A stretch of DNA of 64,000 bases from Flavobacteriales bacterium. Its GTDB lineage: Bacteria; Bacteroidota; Bacteroidia; Flavobacteriales; Flavobacteriaceae. Shown here one piece after another: positions 26,850 to 35,993 of the stretch (its first letter is position 1; each line of letters opens with the position of its first letter). The notes beneath the pieces were generated by a model. The model was not told where the DNA came from, did not search any database, and saw only the letters and a list, made by a program, of their open reading frames with translations. Where the stretch lies: NCBI GenBank assembly GCA_017303755.1, contig JAFLBS010000003.1:186001-250000 (forward strand). Direction: 5' to 3'. The position numbers were made by a program, and so were the translations under genes.

Positions 26850-27766
26850 GCTTTTATATAATTTTTCCCACCAGGTAAATCATTGCAATCAAATCGATTG
26901 AGTAGTAAATGATTGTTTTGGTTTGTGTTGACTCCTCTCGTAGTTGTAAAACCTAATTTGTAACCTACATTTTCTGCGATGTTTCCTACTTCTTCAGTAG
27001 AAGCTTCGGGCGATCCATAAGGATACGCAACCATTTCAATTTTTCTTTCCGTTAGATTTTCAAAAAAAACTTTAGAATGATCTAATTCAAATTGTATTTC
27101 ATTGGTGTTTAACAAACCAATAGGAAAATGATTATGAGTGTGGCTTCCTAAGTAATTCATCTTACTTAATTCTACAATTTGATTTTTATTCATATACAAT
27201 TCCTCAACAATTTTATCTTCTTTAAAGTATTGATTAAAGATAGTTGCTATCAGTTCTTCTTGAATCTTAAAATCCATTTTGAAATTGAGAAGGTACTTTA
27301 ACGCTGCACTTTCTTTATCATCGTAAATATAGACTGATTGCGCGTAATTAACATCTCTTTCAGATAAAGCAATTGAGCTTCCCAAATTATTAATTTGCTC
27401 AACTAAATTTGAAGGAGCAATACATGAACGCAATAGATGTATTTTGTGAACGGTACTCATTCTTTTCTCTTCATAATTTCTTGAATTTACAAAAAATACA
27501 GCAGGAATTGAAAGTTCATCCAAAACAGGTAATGCTAATTCGAATTGTTCTTTTAAACCATCATCAAATGTGATAAAAAAATAATTGTCTTTTGAATTCA
27601 GAATTTCGTTAGTATGATTGAGTAATTCAGATGGCGCAATACACTCATAGTTGTTTTTCAGTAGTTTTAGTTGTTGTTTAAAACCACTGGGTGTAACTCC
27701 AAATATACTTGGATAAGGTGTAGAAAAATTTTCTCTAATGTAATGATAATTACTAATGGTCAGCAT
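26846..27766 (-). CDS. Polysaccharide deacetylase (NodB type)
   Basis: A 306-residue enzyme with the NodB core: FITFDDGLKEQF (motif 1, metal Asp), LGSHTHNHFPIG (motif 2, His pair) and MVAYPYGSPEA (motif 3). NodB enzymes remove N-acetyl groups from amino sugars. No signal peptide is present, so it may act on a cytoplasmic lipid-linked glycan or nucleotide sugar. It lies between neuC and the GNAT gene with overlaps or short gaps on both sides, supporting a deacetylation and re-acylation route. Confidence 0.9.
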   Translation of the reverse strand: MLTISNYHYIRENFSTPYPSIFGVTPSGFKQQLKLLKNNYECIAPSELLNHTNEILNSKDNYFFITFDDGLKEQFELALPVLDELSIPAVFFVNSRNYEEKRMSTVHKIHLLRSCIAPSNLVEQINNLGSSIALSERDVNYAQSVYIYDDKESAALKYLLNFKMDFKIQEELIATIFNQYFKEDKIVEELYMNKNQIVELSKMNYLGSHTHNHFPIGLLNTNEIQFELDHSKVFFENLTERKIEMVAYPYGSPEASTEEVGNIAENVGYKLGFTTTRGVNTNQNNHLLLNRFDCNDLPGGKNYIKA

Positions 27767-27775
27767 AGTTTCATT

Positions 27776-28897
27776 TTATAAATCCCTAAACTGCTTTTGG
27801 TGATTTACGTTCCAAATGGCTTGATTTTGTAATGAAGTCAAAAACTGCTCAGCGCTATTTCCTTGACCAAAATCGGAGTTGGTTTGCTGAATGGAATGCG
27901 AATCGATTACTTTTAGTGCATCAGAAATGCTTTTTTCAGAGTAATCAACATTGATGATATCAGCATGAAGTGCTCTATTTTGCTGGCGTGTACCAATGTT
28001 GATGATGGGAATTCCGTAATACGGTGCCTCTCTGATTCCGGCACTACTGTTCCCAATGATGAATTGAGAATTTTTGAGTAAGGTTAAAAAATACTCAAAT
28101 CGAAGTGATGGAAACACCCTGAAACGCGGATTATCTTTTAATTTTTGGTATTCGTTGATGATGTATTGGTTTCCAAGATCGTTATTGGGGAAAATCACTA
28201 CATAATTATGAGCATCGTTGAGCAAAGCAGAAACGAAATTAGTAGCATACTCTTTCATTTCATTGACTTCAGTAGTCACAGGATGAAACATTACAATAGC
28301 AAATTTTTGAAAACCAATTTGATAGTATTCTTTCGCCGTTTCTAAACTGGGCAAATCGTCCGAAAACATGATGTCAATATCGGGCGAACCTATGGTGTAA
28401 ATGGACGATTTCATTTCTCCCATTTGCATCAATCGTTTGGCGGCATCTTCGTTGGAAACAAAATGGATGTGGCTGAGTTTGGAAACGCTATGACGGATCA
28501 ATTCATCTACCGTTCCTGATAATTCTCCGCCTTCAATGTGTGCCACTAAAATATTATTGAGCGAACCTACAATTGCGCCAGCCAAGGTTTCTACTCGGTC
28601 ACCATGAACAACAATCATATCCGGTTGGATAATTTTGCAATAACTCGACAACCCTTCGATGGTTTTGGCCAAAGTTAAATCCATGGTGGTTTCGTGCGTA
28701 TGATTTTCAAACGTATGCACATTTTTGAAGTTGCAACGTTCAATTTCAATCAAAGTGTAACCGTATTCCTTTTGCAAATGCATTCCTGTAACAAAAACAA
28801 ATACTTCAAAATTAGAATCGTCATCCAAAATTGAAATCAGCGATTTTATTTTTCCAAAATCGGCTCTTGTACCAGTAAGAAATAAGATGTTCTTCAT
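27776..28897 (-). CDS. neuC: UDP-N-acetylglucosamine 2-epimerase (hydrolysing), NeuC type
   Basis: It releases ManNAc (or, in the legionaminate variant, a 2,4-diacetamido mannose) from the UDP-sugar. The N-terminus ILFLTGTRADFGKIKSLISI is the NeuC/LegG signature. Further features are MIVVHGDRVETLAGAIVGSL, VAHIEGGELSGTVDELIRHS and IIGNSSAGIREAPYYGIPII. At 373 residues the length is usual. It lies in the same operon as neuB and neuA, separated from them by a methyltransferase and an acyltransferase gene. The substrate choice, GlcNAc or diNAcBac, cannot be settled from this protein alone. Confidence 0.92.
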   Translation of the reverse strand: MKNILFLTGTRADFGKIKSLISILDDDSNFEVFVFVTGMHLQKEYGYTLIEIERCNFKNVHTFENHTHETTMDLTLAKTIEGLSSYCKIIQPDMIVVHGDRVETLAGAIVGSLNNILVAHIEGGELSGTVDELIRHSVSKLSHIHFVSNEDAAKRLMQMGEMKSSIYTIGSPDIDIMFSDDLPSLETAKEYYQIGFQKFAIVMFHPVTTEVNEMKEYATNFVSALLNDAHNYVVIFPNNDLGNQYIINEYQKLKDNPRFRVFPSLRFEYFLTLLKNSQFIIGNSSAGIREAPYYGIPIINIGTRQQNRALHADIINVDYSEKSISDALKVIDSHSIQQTNSDFGQGNSAEQFLTSLQNQAIWNVNHQKQFRDL

Positions 28898-29556
28898 TAT
28901 TTTACGATGTACGATATAGCGTGTGAATAGGGTAATTTTTTGACTTCAGCTTTGTTTTGAAAGAAATCATCTACGGCTTTATTGGCACCAGCAAAAGCTC
29001 CATAATCATCAAAGATGATAATTCCTCCTTTGGTAACTTTATCGTATAATTGCTCTAAAACATGTTTGGTAGGTTCGTACAAATCGACATCAATATGCAA
29101 TAATGATATTTTCAAATGTGGATTTTTAGCCAAATAATCATCTAAAGTCACTAAAATATCACCTTTGATGATGTCAACGTTTTTATTCAACCCTTGCTTG
29201 TCTAAAAGTTCATTGATTTCTTCGTAGGAAATACTTTTTCCACCGTTAGTTTCGGCAACAAAAGCATCTCTTTTTTCTTTATCTTCTTCGAAATGTGCTT
29301 CCGGAAAATCACCAAAAATATCAAACCCGATTACTTTTCGGCTGTTGGTTTGTTCGAGTAAATCTCTGAATTTAATCCAACGAAAGAACGAGTTTCCCTT
29401 GAAAATTCCGAATTCAACAATTTCTCCTCGAACGGTTGATGTTTGTTTGAAGAGTTCTAGATGCGTGATGAATTTACTAAAGCGTGATGGATCTGTGGTG
29501 GCGTAAAATCCGTTTTCGTACTCAAATTTTCTATTTAAATCGTAAAGTTTTTCCAT
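28897..29556 (-). CDS. TylF/MycF-type O-methyltransferase
   Basis: A 219-residue methyltransferase of the macrocin O-methyltransferase kind: GEIVEFGIFKGNSFFRWIKF, KVIGFDIFGDFPEAHF, LLHIDVDLYEPTKHVLEQLY and GGIIIFDDYGAFAGANKAVD. The HIDVDLYEPT and IFDDYG segments carry the Asp residues that bind Mg2+ in TylF and MycF, which methylate sugar hydroxyls. It overlaps neuC by one base. Lying inside the neu set, it may methylate the nonulosonic acid or its neighbour sugar. Confidence 0.88.
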   Translation of the reverse strand: MEKLYDLNRKFEYENGFYATTDPSRFSKFITHLELFKQTSTVRGEIVEFGIFKGNSFFRWIKFRDLLEQTNSRKVIGFDIFGDFPEAHFEEDKEKRDAFVAETNGGKSISYEEINELLDKQGLNKNVDIIKGDILVTLDDYLAKNPHLKISLLHIDVDLYEPTKHVLEQLYDKVTKGGIIIFDDYGAFAGANKAVDDFFQNKAEVKKLPYSHAISYIVK

Positions 29557-29593
29557 TATTCAAAATCGTCAAAAGGTTAATTGTTCTTTGTCT

Positions 29594-29601
29594 CAAAGGT
29601 A
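29594..29601 (-). promoter_or_regulatory. Possible internal promoter box
   Basis: On the minus strand TACCTTTG matches TAnnTTTG, 37 bases before the TylF-like gene start, in a 50-base gap. No -33 box is evident. Confidence 0.3.
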
Positions 29602-29606
29602 ATAAA

Positions 29607-31571
29607 TCAAATGTTAGAAAATTTGATTTGGGTAATTATTGATAGGATATTGTCTTTATGTATAGATGTTCCGTAATAACTCAAATGGTCGTCATCAAAA
29701 TACAAAACTTCTTTATTGAGTGAAATTTTCACTTTATTCTTATCAATCATATTTTTACATACATCATAAACACTCACATTACTATATGTCTTTGATAGTG
29801 ATTGTATGTAATCATTATTTTTTACAACAGCAGTAGTATCCACATCAATTAAATTGTATCCATTAATCGGCTTTAATCCCAAATAAGTAAAGTATTGACT
29901 TGCATTTCTATCGGTCATAAAGTGCAATACTGGTGGCTGAGTTAGCACTAAAACTTTGCATTTTTTTTGTTCTAAAAGCGATAATAAATCCTCAAATTTC
30001 TTTTTTGTTTCTTCATTTAGTCCGTCCCATCGGCAAGCAAATACAATTAATTTTGGTTTCCATTTCTCTATATTAATCAGTATTGATTTGGCATACTCTA
30101 TTCTTTGTTTTTGGGTATAGATAGCATTTTCATTTTGATCATCAAGGTTTGATATATTAAAAAATGGACTAACTCCATTTGATGTGTAACAAGAAATTGA
30201 AGTGTTCAGTTGGTTTGCTATTTCGCTGAATGTTTTTGCCCACATCACTCCATGCGAATCACCAATAAGCATCACTTTTGGTGTTCCCTTTTTTTGGTCT
30301 TCAATAATTCCATCCGTTTTGTAGGCATCATAATATTTCTGCAGTTTTTTGGGGATTACTACATCGTGTCTTAGATTATCATTATTTAAAAAATTCTGAA
30401 GAATTGATTGTGATGGCGAAATATCAAAATATTCAACATATGATATTTGTTTATTGTACTCGCTTTTGTAAAAAGGACTAAAAAGATTGGATTGAAAATA
30501 CAATGTTAAGCCTGAAATTACGACAATACCTAAAAGAACTAGTTTAGGAGTATATTTGTTATTTCGAGTTTTATTTTCTATAAATGTGTATGATAAATAG
30601 GAAATGAAAAACGTTAAAATGACAATAATTCCATTTAAAAGATGTGAATTGGTGTGTTGAAACTGATAGTGTAAATTTTTAAACAACACAATTATAATCC
30701 AATGCCATAAATAGAGTGAGTATGAAATCTTACCAATAAACACAAAGATTTTTGTGGATAACATTTTACCAATATTATCATTGGGTGTACAAAATAAAAT
30801 AAGCATTGCTGTACCGAGAATAGGAAGTAAAACGGAAAAACCTAACGTTTTGCTCGCAAAGAAATACGAAACTACTATTAAAAAAATTCCTACTATGGGC
30901 AATAAGCTTGGATAAAAATTCAATTTGGATTTTTTTACACTAATCAATCCTGCAAGTCCGCCAACAGCAAGCTCCCAAACTCTTGTTGGCAACATATAAA
31001 AGGTGAAATCAGTACTCTTATCGATTTTTAAATAAAATACGAATAAACAAAAGCTAATTAGAGCAATTACAAAAATTGGAATGATAAAATTTCTAAAATA
31101 TCTGTAGGCTAAAAAAAGAAAAAATGGATATACTAGATAAAATTGTTCTTCAACTGACAATGACCATGTATGCAGAAAAAAAGACTCTTCTGATTTTCCT
31201 CCCCAATAATTACCAAAATCAAATAAAGCATGAAAATTAAAATAGGAAAAAAGTGAGGGAAAAATATCGTTACTGATGTCTTTAACAACTGGTTTAAAAA
31301 CTAAAAAAGGAGCAATTATAAGTGTTAGTAAAATTATTGACAACAATAAAGGCAACAAACGTTTGACTCTTCGAATCCAAAATCGATACATTGAAAAATT
31401 TCCTTTTTCGATATCATTTGTCAGTATTTTTGTGATTAAATAACCTGATATAACAAAGAAAACATCAACTCCTAGATATCCTCCTTTTATGAAACTATAA
31501 CCCAAATGGAATAAAATAACAGGAATGACAGCAACTGTTCTTAACCCATCTATCTCAGGTCTATAGTTCAT
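29607..31571 (-). CDS. OafA-type membrane acyltransferase with SGNH domain
   Basis: A 654-residue protein. The first 360 or so residues form an acyltransferase-3 domain with ten helices: RPEIDGLRTVAVIPVILFHL, GGYLGVDVFFVISGYLIT and WSLSVEEQFYLVYPFF. The C-terminal 250 residues are a periplasmic SGNH domain with MLIGDSHGVMW (nucleophile Ser) and YFDDDHLSYYG (Asp and His). This two-domain layout O-acetylates sugars of O-antigens in the periplasm. Its position between neuB and the TylF-like gene makes sialic acid O-acetylation a possible role. Its start is 43 bases after the neuB stop. Confidence 0.92.
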   Translation of the reverse strand: MNYRPEIDGLRTVAVIPVILFHLGYSFIKGGYLGVDVFFVISGYLITKILTNDIEKGNFSMYRFWIRRVKRLLPLLLSIILLTLIIAPFLVFKPVVKDISNDIFPSLFSYFNFHALFDFGNYWGGKSEESFFLHTWSLSVEEQFYLVYPFFLFLAYRYFRNFIIPIFVIALISFCLFVFYLKIDKSTDFTFYMLPTRVWELAVGGLAGLISVKKSKLNFYPSLLPIVGIFLIVVSYFFASKTLGFSVLLPILGTAMLILFCTPNDNIGKMLSTKIFVFIGKISYSLYLWHWIIIVLFKNLHYQFQHTNSHLLNGIIVILTFFISYLSYTFIENKTRNNKYTPKLVLLGIVVISGLTLYFQSNLFSPFYKSEYNKQISYVEYFDISPSQSILQNFLNNDNLRHDVVIPKKLQKYYDAYKTDGIIEDQKKGTPKVMLIGDSHGVMWAKTFSEIANQLNTSISCYTSNGVSPFFNISNLDDQNENAIYTQKQRIEYAKSILINIEKWKPKLIVFACRWDGLNEETKKKFEDLLSLLEQKKCKVLVLTQPPVLHFMTDRNASQYFTYLGLKPINGYNLIDVDTTAVVKNNDYIQSLSKTYSNVSVYDVCKNMIDKNKVKISLNKEVLYFDDDHLSYYGTSIHKDNILSIITQIKFSNI

Positions 31572-31592
31572 ATTCTCTAATTATTTTTTGGG

Positions 31593-31610
31593 TTTAAAGT
31601 CAACTTTAAA
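31593..31610. other. Perfect palindrome between neuB and the acyltransferase gene
   Basis: TTTAAAGT-CA-ACTTTAAA is an exact inverted repeat with a two-base centre, in the 43-base gap after neuB. It is symmetrical and could be an operator site; it lacks a G/C-rich stem and T-run, so it is not a typical terminator. Confidence 0.35.
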
Positions 31611-31614
31611 AAGT

Positions 31615-32658
31615 TTACTCAACATCATCAAAGGTTAATTGTTCATCGTTATTAATATCGCGTGTTGCTTTTTTCCCTAGCAAACTATCAAAATGTTCGG
31701 CCAATATTTTTCCGGTTCCAGGACGTTTTACCCAAATATTTTCTTTGGATAACACTTCACCTTTAGCAATTGGCTTGATTGAGCAAACCGTTGCAAAAGC
31801 AAAATCGATGGTGACTTGCTCTTCTTTAGCTGGCTCTTTGGAACCGCCGCGCATTTGCCAAATTTCGTTGGAACCAACTATCAATTCGGCACAGGCTTTT
31901 TCGTCCATACTGCATACAATATCCGGACCTGTACGTTGCATGTGATCGGTAAAATGGCGTTCTAAAATACTCGCACCCAAAGCCACTGCGCCTAAACAAG
32001 CGTTGTTGTTAAGCGTATGATCCGAAAGTCCAAAAACCTTATCTGGAAAAGCTTCGTGCAATTGTGTCATTGCTCCGTATCGCACCAAATGAATTGGTGT
32101 TGGATACAAATTAGTAGTATGTAATAAAGCGACTGGAATATTGTGTTTGTCAAAAATTTCGACTGCTTTGCGAACACTTTCAATAGTGTTCATTCCGGTA
32201 CTCAAAATAACAGGTTTCCCGAAAGAACAAATGTGTTCTAACAGTGGATAATTATTACATTCTCCCGAGCCAATTTTGTAAGCTGGAATATCAAATTTTT
32301 TGAGTCGCTCGGCTGCTGCACGAGAGAAAGGAGTCGATATAAAAATCATTCCTTTGCTTTCGACGTAGTTTTTTAATTCGAGTTCATCCGCTTCATCGAG
32401 CGAACAACGATCCATGATTTCGTAGATGGAAACGTCTGCGTTACCTGGAATTACATTTTTTGCTGCGCCACTCATTTCGTCGGAAACAATATGCGTTTGG
32501 TGCTTTACAACTTCGGCTCCGGCACGATGAGCTGCATCTACCATTTCTTTGGCTACTTGGAGCGAACCTTCGTGATTGATTCCGATTTCGGCAATGACCA
32601 AAGGTGGAAAATCGGGACCGACTTTTCTTCCTGCTATTTCAATGTAATTTGTATTCAT
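31615..32658 (-). CDS. neuB: N-acetylneuraminate synthase NeuB
   Basis: It condenses ManNAc with phosphoenolpyruvate to Neu5Ac. The TIM-barrel domain has [56 protein letters not shown] and metal-binding His in LSDHTLN and LERHFTDHM. The C-terminal SAF (antifreeze-like) domain has [11 protein letters not shown]. From memory, these motifs follow the Campylobacter NeuB1 (true sialic acid synthase) closely and differ from legionaminate synthase, which has an HCTTEYP-like motif. I therefore favour Neu5Ac as product. At 347 residues the length is normal. Confidence 0.93.
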   Translation of the reverse strand: MNTNYIEIAGRKVGPDFPPLVIAEIGINHEGSLQVAKEMVDAAHRAGAEVVKHQTHIVSDEMSGAAKNVIPGNADVSIYEIMDRCSLDEADELELKNYVESKGMIFISTPFSRAAAERLKKFDIPAYKIGSGECNNYPLLEHICSFGKPVILSTGMNTIESVRKAVEIFDKHNIPVALLHTTNLYPTPIHLVRYGAMTQLHEAFPDKVFGLSDHTLNNNACLGAVALGASILERHFTDHMQRTGPDIVCSMDEKACAELIVGSNEIWQMRGGSKEPAKEEQVTIDFAFATVCSIKPIAKGEVLSKENIWVKRPGTGKILAEHFDSLLGKKATRDINNDEQLTFDDVE

Positions 32659-32675
32659 ATTCGGTATAAACTCGT

Positions 32676-33344
32676 TTATTTATTTTTATTTAAAAGGTAT
32701 TCGGCAAAATCAAAATCGTCTTGAGTATCAATATCTACAGCAGCAAAAACATGATCTACAATGTAGGGAAAAGCCTCTTCAGAAATGATTGTATGATTGT
32801 TGATGACGTTCACTTTGCTAATATACAACAAACCATTTTCAAAATAAAGCGGTTCTAAATCCTGACTTCTTTGCCCGATTTTGTAATTGAACGGAACAAA
32901 CTGATTGTCATGTATTTTTCCTAATTTGTGATGATTTTGTGAAACGGTAAAAAGGGAATTAGCATCTAATTTTTCGTACTTTTCAAAACAATCTTGCAGT
33001 AAATTTTTTGGCCGAAGCGGATTCGTTGGCTGCAACAGAATTACATTTTCAACCTCAAAATCCAGGGAAGAAATAACATGTTGCACAGCCGTAATTGTTG
33101 GTTCAAAATCGCCTGAAATTTCACTTGGTCTATCGATGACTTTGGCTCCGAATTGCAATGCAATATCTTTAATTGACTCATTGTCTGTGGTGACAAAAAC
33201 ATCTTCAATTATATTTTGATTTTCCTTAGCATATAAAATACTGTGTGCCAAAAGCGGAATTCCACCTAACAACAAACAATTTTTATTAGGCAAACGCTTT
33301 GAACCTCCACGAGCCGGAATTATAGCGATAGTTTTAGCTTTCAT
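32676..33344 (-). CDS. neuA: CMP-nonulosonic acid cytidylyltransferase NeuA
   Basis: It activates the nonulosonic acid with CTP. The N-terminus [16 protein letters not shown] is the family signature. [20 protein letters not shown] and [16 protein letters not shown] follow, and [16 protein letters not shown] closes the protein. It is 222 residues, a single-domain form without the acetylesterase tail of E. coli NeuA. It overlaps the upstream glycosyltransferase gene by 11 bases and lies 17 bases before neuB. Confidence 0.92.
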   Translation of the reverse strand: MKAKTIAIIPARGGSKRLPNKNCLLLGGIPLLAHSILYAKENQNIIEDVFVTTDNESIKDIALQFGAKVIDRPSEISGDFEPTITAVQHVISSLDFEVENVILLQPTNPLRPKNLLQDCFEKYEKLDANSLFTVSQNHHKLGKIHDNQFVPFNYKIGQRSQDLEPLYFENGLLYISKVNVINNHTIISEEAFPYIVDHVFAAVDIDTQDDFDFAEYLLNKNK

Positions 33345-34332
33345 CTTGTTTTAGTTTTTCGAAAAACCGTCTGAATTTGATGATTTTAAAGAATTTCGAG
33401 GTGATTGTATTCGTGAAAAAATGATTCAAAAAAGATAGTTCTTTTGGCTTTTGAAACGGTTTCACATTGGGAATGGAATTATTTTTTTGAGGCAAATTAG
33501 CATTTTTATCGTACATCCATGGTTCGGGTGAATTTCCCATATGGAAAGCGTAATTGGCTAAAGTGTTCAAGCGCCATAGTCCGAATTGTAGCAATTTTTC
33601 ATCAAAATGCTTTTTCATATCACCAGCCATTTTGAATTGCGAACTCTTTTTTACCACTTTAAAAATATCCGATTTATAGGTTGCCACATAATGTCCGCAG
33701 CCTACACACACTTTTAGATTCTCTTTTTGGAGAACAAAATACCTTTTATTTTTTTCGGCGATGAACTTATCTTCATTGCCTACACTTTTGTAAAATAGTT
33801 GCATGGATTTTTCATCAACAACTTTTGAGAACTTCATTTTTTTGGAAAAGAAGTGACGAAAGAGCACATTCGAAGTTAAGATGTAATTGGTTTTTATGGT
33901 TGGCGTCAAGCCCACAACTCCGGCTTTTGGAAACGCATTAAAAATATCGTAAGTAGCTTGTTGCCAATTGGGTTCAAACAAAACATCGCAATCAGTGATG
34001 GTAATGAATTGGAACGAATGTCCCAACATACCTTTGAGAATGGCGTTGATTTTGCCAATATTATCAGTGTGAATGATTTCGTTGATTTTGTTCAGATGAA
34101 ATAATTCGTCTAAATAGTCTTTTACATCTTTGCAGCATCCATTATTGATAACCGAAATAAATGTTTGGGAATGTACCGTTTTAAAAACCGATTCAAAATG
34201 CAACTTTAACACATCAAAACTTCCTTTGAAATAGTCTTCTTGATTGGGAATATAGACCGGAATTACGATGTGATGAATGAATTCATTTCGTATTAGTTTG
34301 GTGTCTTTATTTGGATTTAATCCTACTCTCAT
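33334..34332 (-). CDS. GT2-like glycosyltransferase (paralogue A)
   Basis: A 332-residue GT-A fold enzyme: HIVIPVYIPNQEDYFKGSFD, INNGCCKDVKDYLDELF and a DxD-containing ITITDCDVLFEPNWQQA. It is clearly a paralogue of the gene at 34974: both begin MRxGLNPNK and share INEIIHTDNIGK / IHEVIHTDNIGK and GHYVATYKS / GHFVATYKS. Only part of the normal GT2 signature is present, and the closest family is uncertain. Overlap with neuA makes it one candidate for handling the CMP-sugar product, but sialyltransferases do not normally have this fold. Confidence 0.75.
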   Translation of the reverse strand: MRVGLNPNKDTKLIRNEFIHHIVIPVYIPNQEDYFKGSFDVLKLHFESVFKTVHSQTFISVINNGCCKDVKDYLDELFHLNKINEIIHTDNIGKINAILKGMLGHSFQFITITDCDVLFEPNWQQATYDIFNAFPKAGVVGLTPTIKTNYILTSNVLFRHFFSKKMKFSKVVDEKSMQLFYKSVGNEDKFIAEKNKRYFVLQKENLKVCVGCGHYVATYKSDIFKVVKKSSQFKMAGDMKKHFDEKLLQFGLWRLNTLANYAFHMGNSPEPWMYDKNANLPQKNNSIPNVKPFQKPKELSFLNHFFTNTITSKFFKIIKFRRFFEKLKQDES

Positions 34333-34974
34333 TTAGTCGTAGATGCTGTTGGCTTCTTCTAAGTTTTTGAAAAAAAGTGGTTTTATTTTAGCCAATTCGG
34401 CTTCGGGTAAATTCCACCATTGAAGTTCTTCGATCTCGGAAATAACCTTCTCTGAAAATCGTTTTTTTAGTGGTTTAGCGGGAACTCCAGCTACAATTGC
34501 ATACGGCTCAACATCTTTGGTCACTACACTTCCAGCGGCAAGAATTGCACCATTTCCAATGGTCACATTTCCAACGATGATTACGTTGTGACCTACCCAA
34601 ACATCATGACCAATGGTGATTGTATTTTCTTCTTTGAATTGTTTTAATTCGCCATCAAAAAGATTCGAATTGATGTAAGTGGTTAGATGATGAATTGGGT
34701 GATTGGTAGCGTGAATAGCAACATCAACTCCTAATTGGCAATACTTTCCGATGGTTATGTTTCCGCCCAACAAATTATTATATCCTAAGGTTGTCGCATA
34801 CCCAATATGTATTTTCCCTGAAAAATTACAACGATCGGGAACCGCGTTTTTACCTTCGAAAGTGACATTCTGCAATCCGCGAGAAAAACCAGAAAGCTTT
34901 ACGTTTTCTCTCACATCAGGTGCATTCAAAAAGTAAAGCAGAATTTTTTTTATGTAGGTTCGAAATGTTCCCAT
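34333..34974 (-). CDS. CatB-like hexapeptide-repeat acetyltransferase
   Basis: A left-handed beta-helix acyltransferase of about 213 residues. The start is taken at 34974 (MGTFRTYIKKI), where the ATG overlaps the upstream stop as TAATG; the longer frame would run into the upstream gene. Hexapeptide repeats cover IHIGYATTLGYNNLLGG through [28 protein letters not shown] carries the His typical of xenobiotic/CatB-type enzymes. It likely O- or N-acetylates a sugar in the repeat unit. It lies between the two paralogous GT2-like genes. Confidence 0.85.
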   Translation of the reverse strand: MGTFRTYIKKILLYFLNAPDVRENVKLSGFSRGLQNVTFEGKNAVPDRCNFSGKIHIGYATTLGYNNLLGGNITIGKYCQLGVDVAIHATNHPIHHLTTYINSNLFDGELKQFKEENTITIGHDVWVGHNVIIVGNVTIGNGAILAAGSVVTKDVEPYAIVAGVPAKPLKKRFSEKVISEIEELQWWNLPEAELAKIKPLFFKNLEEANSIYD

Positions 34975-35993
34975 TATAGATATTTTTTTGATGCTTCTTT
35001 GGAAAGTCCTTTGTAATGTAAAAACCAATTCCAAACTAGTGGTTTTACTATGATTCTATTGAAAAAATTTTCTTTGCAATAATTCACCCACTTGATGGTT
35101 TTAACTGTCGGTAATTTTGGTTGCTGGAATTCAGTTTCATCTTCAATAATTGCTTCTAGCGATTCTTTCATCCAAGGTTCTTCAACATTTCCCATGTGAT
35201 AGGCAAAGTTATCTTCTGTTGACAATCGCCAGTAACCTTCATTTACAACTGGTTGATCGAGTAATACTTCTTCGCTTTCGCCACCCAAACTATACTCGGT
35301 AAATCGTCGTAACGAATGGTTAAAAATAACACTTTTATAAGTGGCAACAAAATGTCCGGCTCCGATTACTGCTTTTGCATTTTTTGAAGAAAGAGTAAGG
35401 TATTTTTCAAGATGGTATTGATTGTAAAATTCGGGGTTATCGATGCTAAGTGCAAAGCTTTCCATTGCTTTTTTATTAACAACATTGGTAAATTTTAATT
35501 TTTTACTCCAAAAATTGTTTAGAATTACGTTGTAGGTATATTGCTTAACCACTCTAGACGAAGGTGATGGACAAACTACCCCAGCTTTCGGAAAAGAGGA
35601 AAAAACATCATAAGTAGCTTTTTGCCAATTATTTACAAAGAGAACATCGGCATCGGTTATAGTGATTAATGGAAAATTCTGCCCTGCAATTCCTTTTAAA
35701 ACAGCATTTAGTTTACCTATGTTATCCGTGTGAATGACTTCGTGAATTTTATTACTAATGTGTAATTCCGTGATGAAATTTTCAACTTCTTTACAACATC
35801 CATTATTGACAAGTGTAAAATACGTTTTGGTGTGAGAGGTTTTGAACAAAGATTCCAAACAATAACTGAGTAACTGTAAACTGTTTTTAAAATAACCTTC
35901 TAAATTGGGAATATATACAGGAATAACAACTTGATGAAAATAGTCGGTTGTTACTAATTGTTTATTCTTATTAGGATTTAACCCTATTCGCAT
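34974..35993 (-). CDS. GT2-like glycosyltransferase (paralogue B)
   Basis: A 339-residue relative of the gene at 33334, with VVIPVYIPNLEGYFKNSLQL, VNNGCCKEVENFITEL and ITITDADVLFVNNWQ (DxD). The middle and C-terminal parts have diverged more than the N-terminal half, which suggests a change in acceptor. It overlaps the upstream GT4 gene by 10 bases. Two duplicated glycosyltransferases with an acetyltransferase between them hint at two similar sugars, one of them acetylated. Confidence 0.75.
   Translation of the reverse strand: MRIGLNPNKNKQLVTTDYFHQVVIPVYIPNLEGYFKNSLQLLSYCLESLFKTSHTKTYFTLVNNGCCKEVENFITELHISNKIHEVIHTDNIGKLNAVLKGIAGQNFPLITITDADVLFVNNWQKATYDVFSSFPKAGVVCPSPSSRVVKQYTYNVILNNFWSKKLKFTNVVNKKAMESFALSIDNPEFYNQYHLEKYLTLSSKNAKAVIGAGHFVATYKSVIFNHSLRRFTEYSLGGESEEVLLDQPVVNEGYWRLSTEDNFAYHMGNVEEPWMKESLEAIIEDETEFQQPKLPTVKTIKWVNYCKENFFNRIIVKPLVWNWFLHYKGLSKEASKKYL

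Noticed and set aside
23303-27766. An exosortase-type (PEP-CTERM) glycan locus, suggested by FemAB and deacetylase genes together
   Set aside because: No exosortase, PEP-CTERM protein or typical associated regulator is present in the window.
34975-35034. Twenty extra N-terminal residues for the CatB-like acetyltransferase
   Set aside because: That stretch is the end of the upstream glycosyltransferase gene in another frame; the ATG at 34974 overlapping its stop is the better start.
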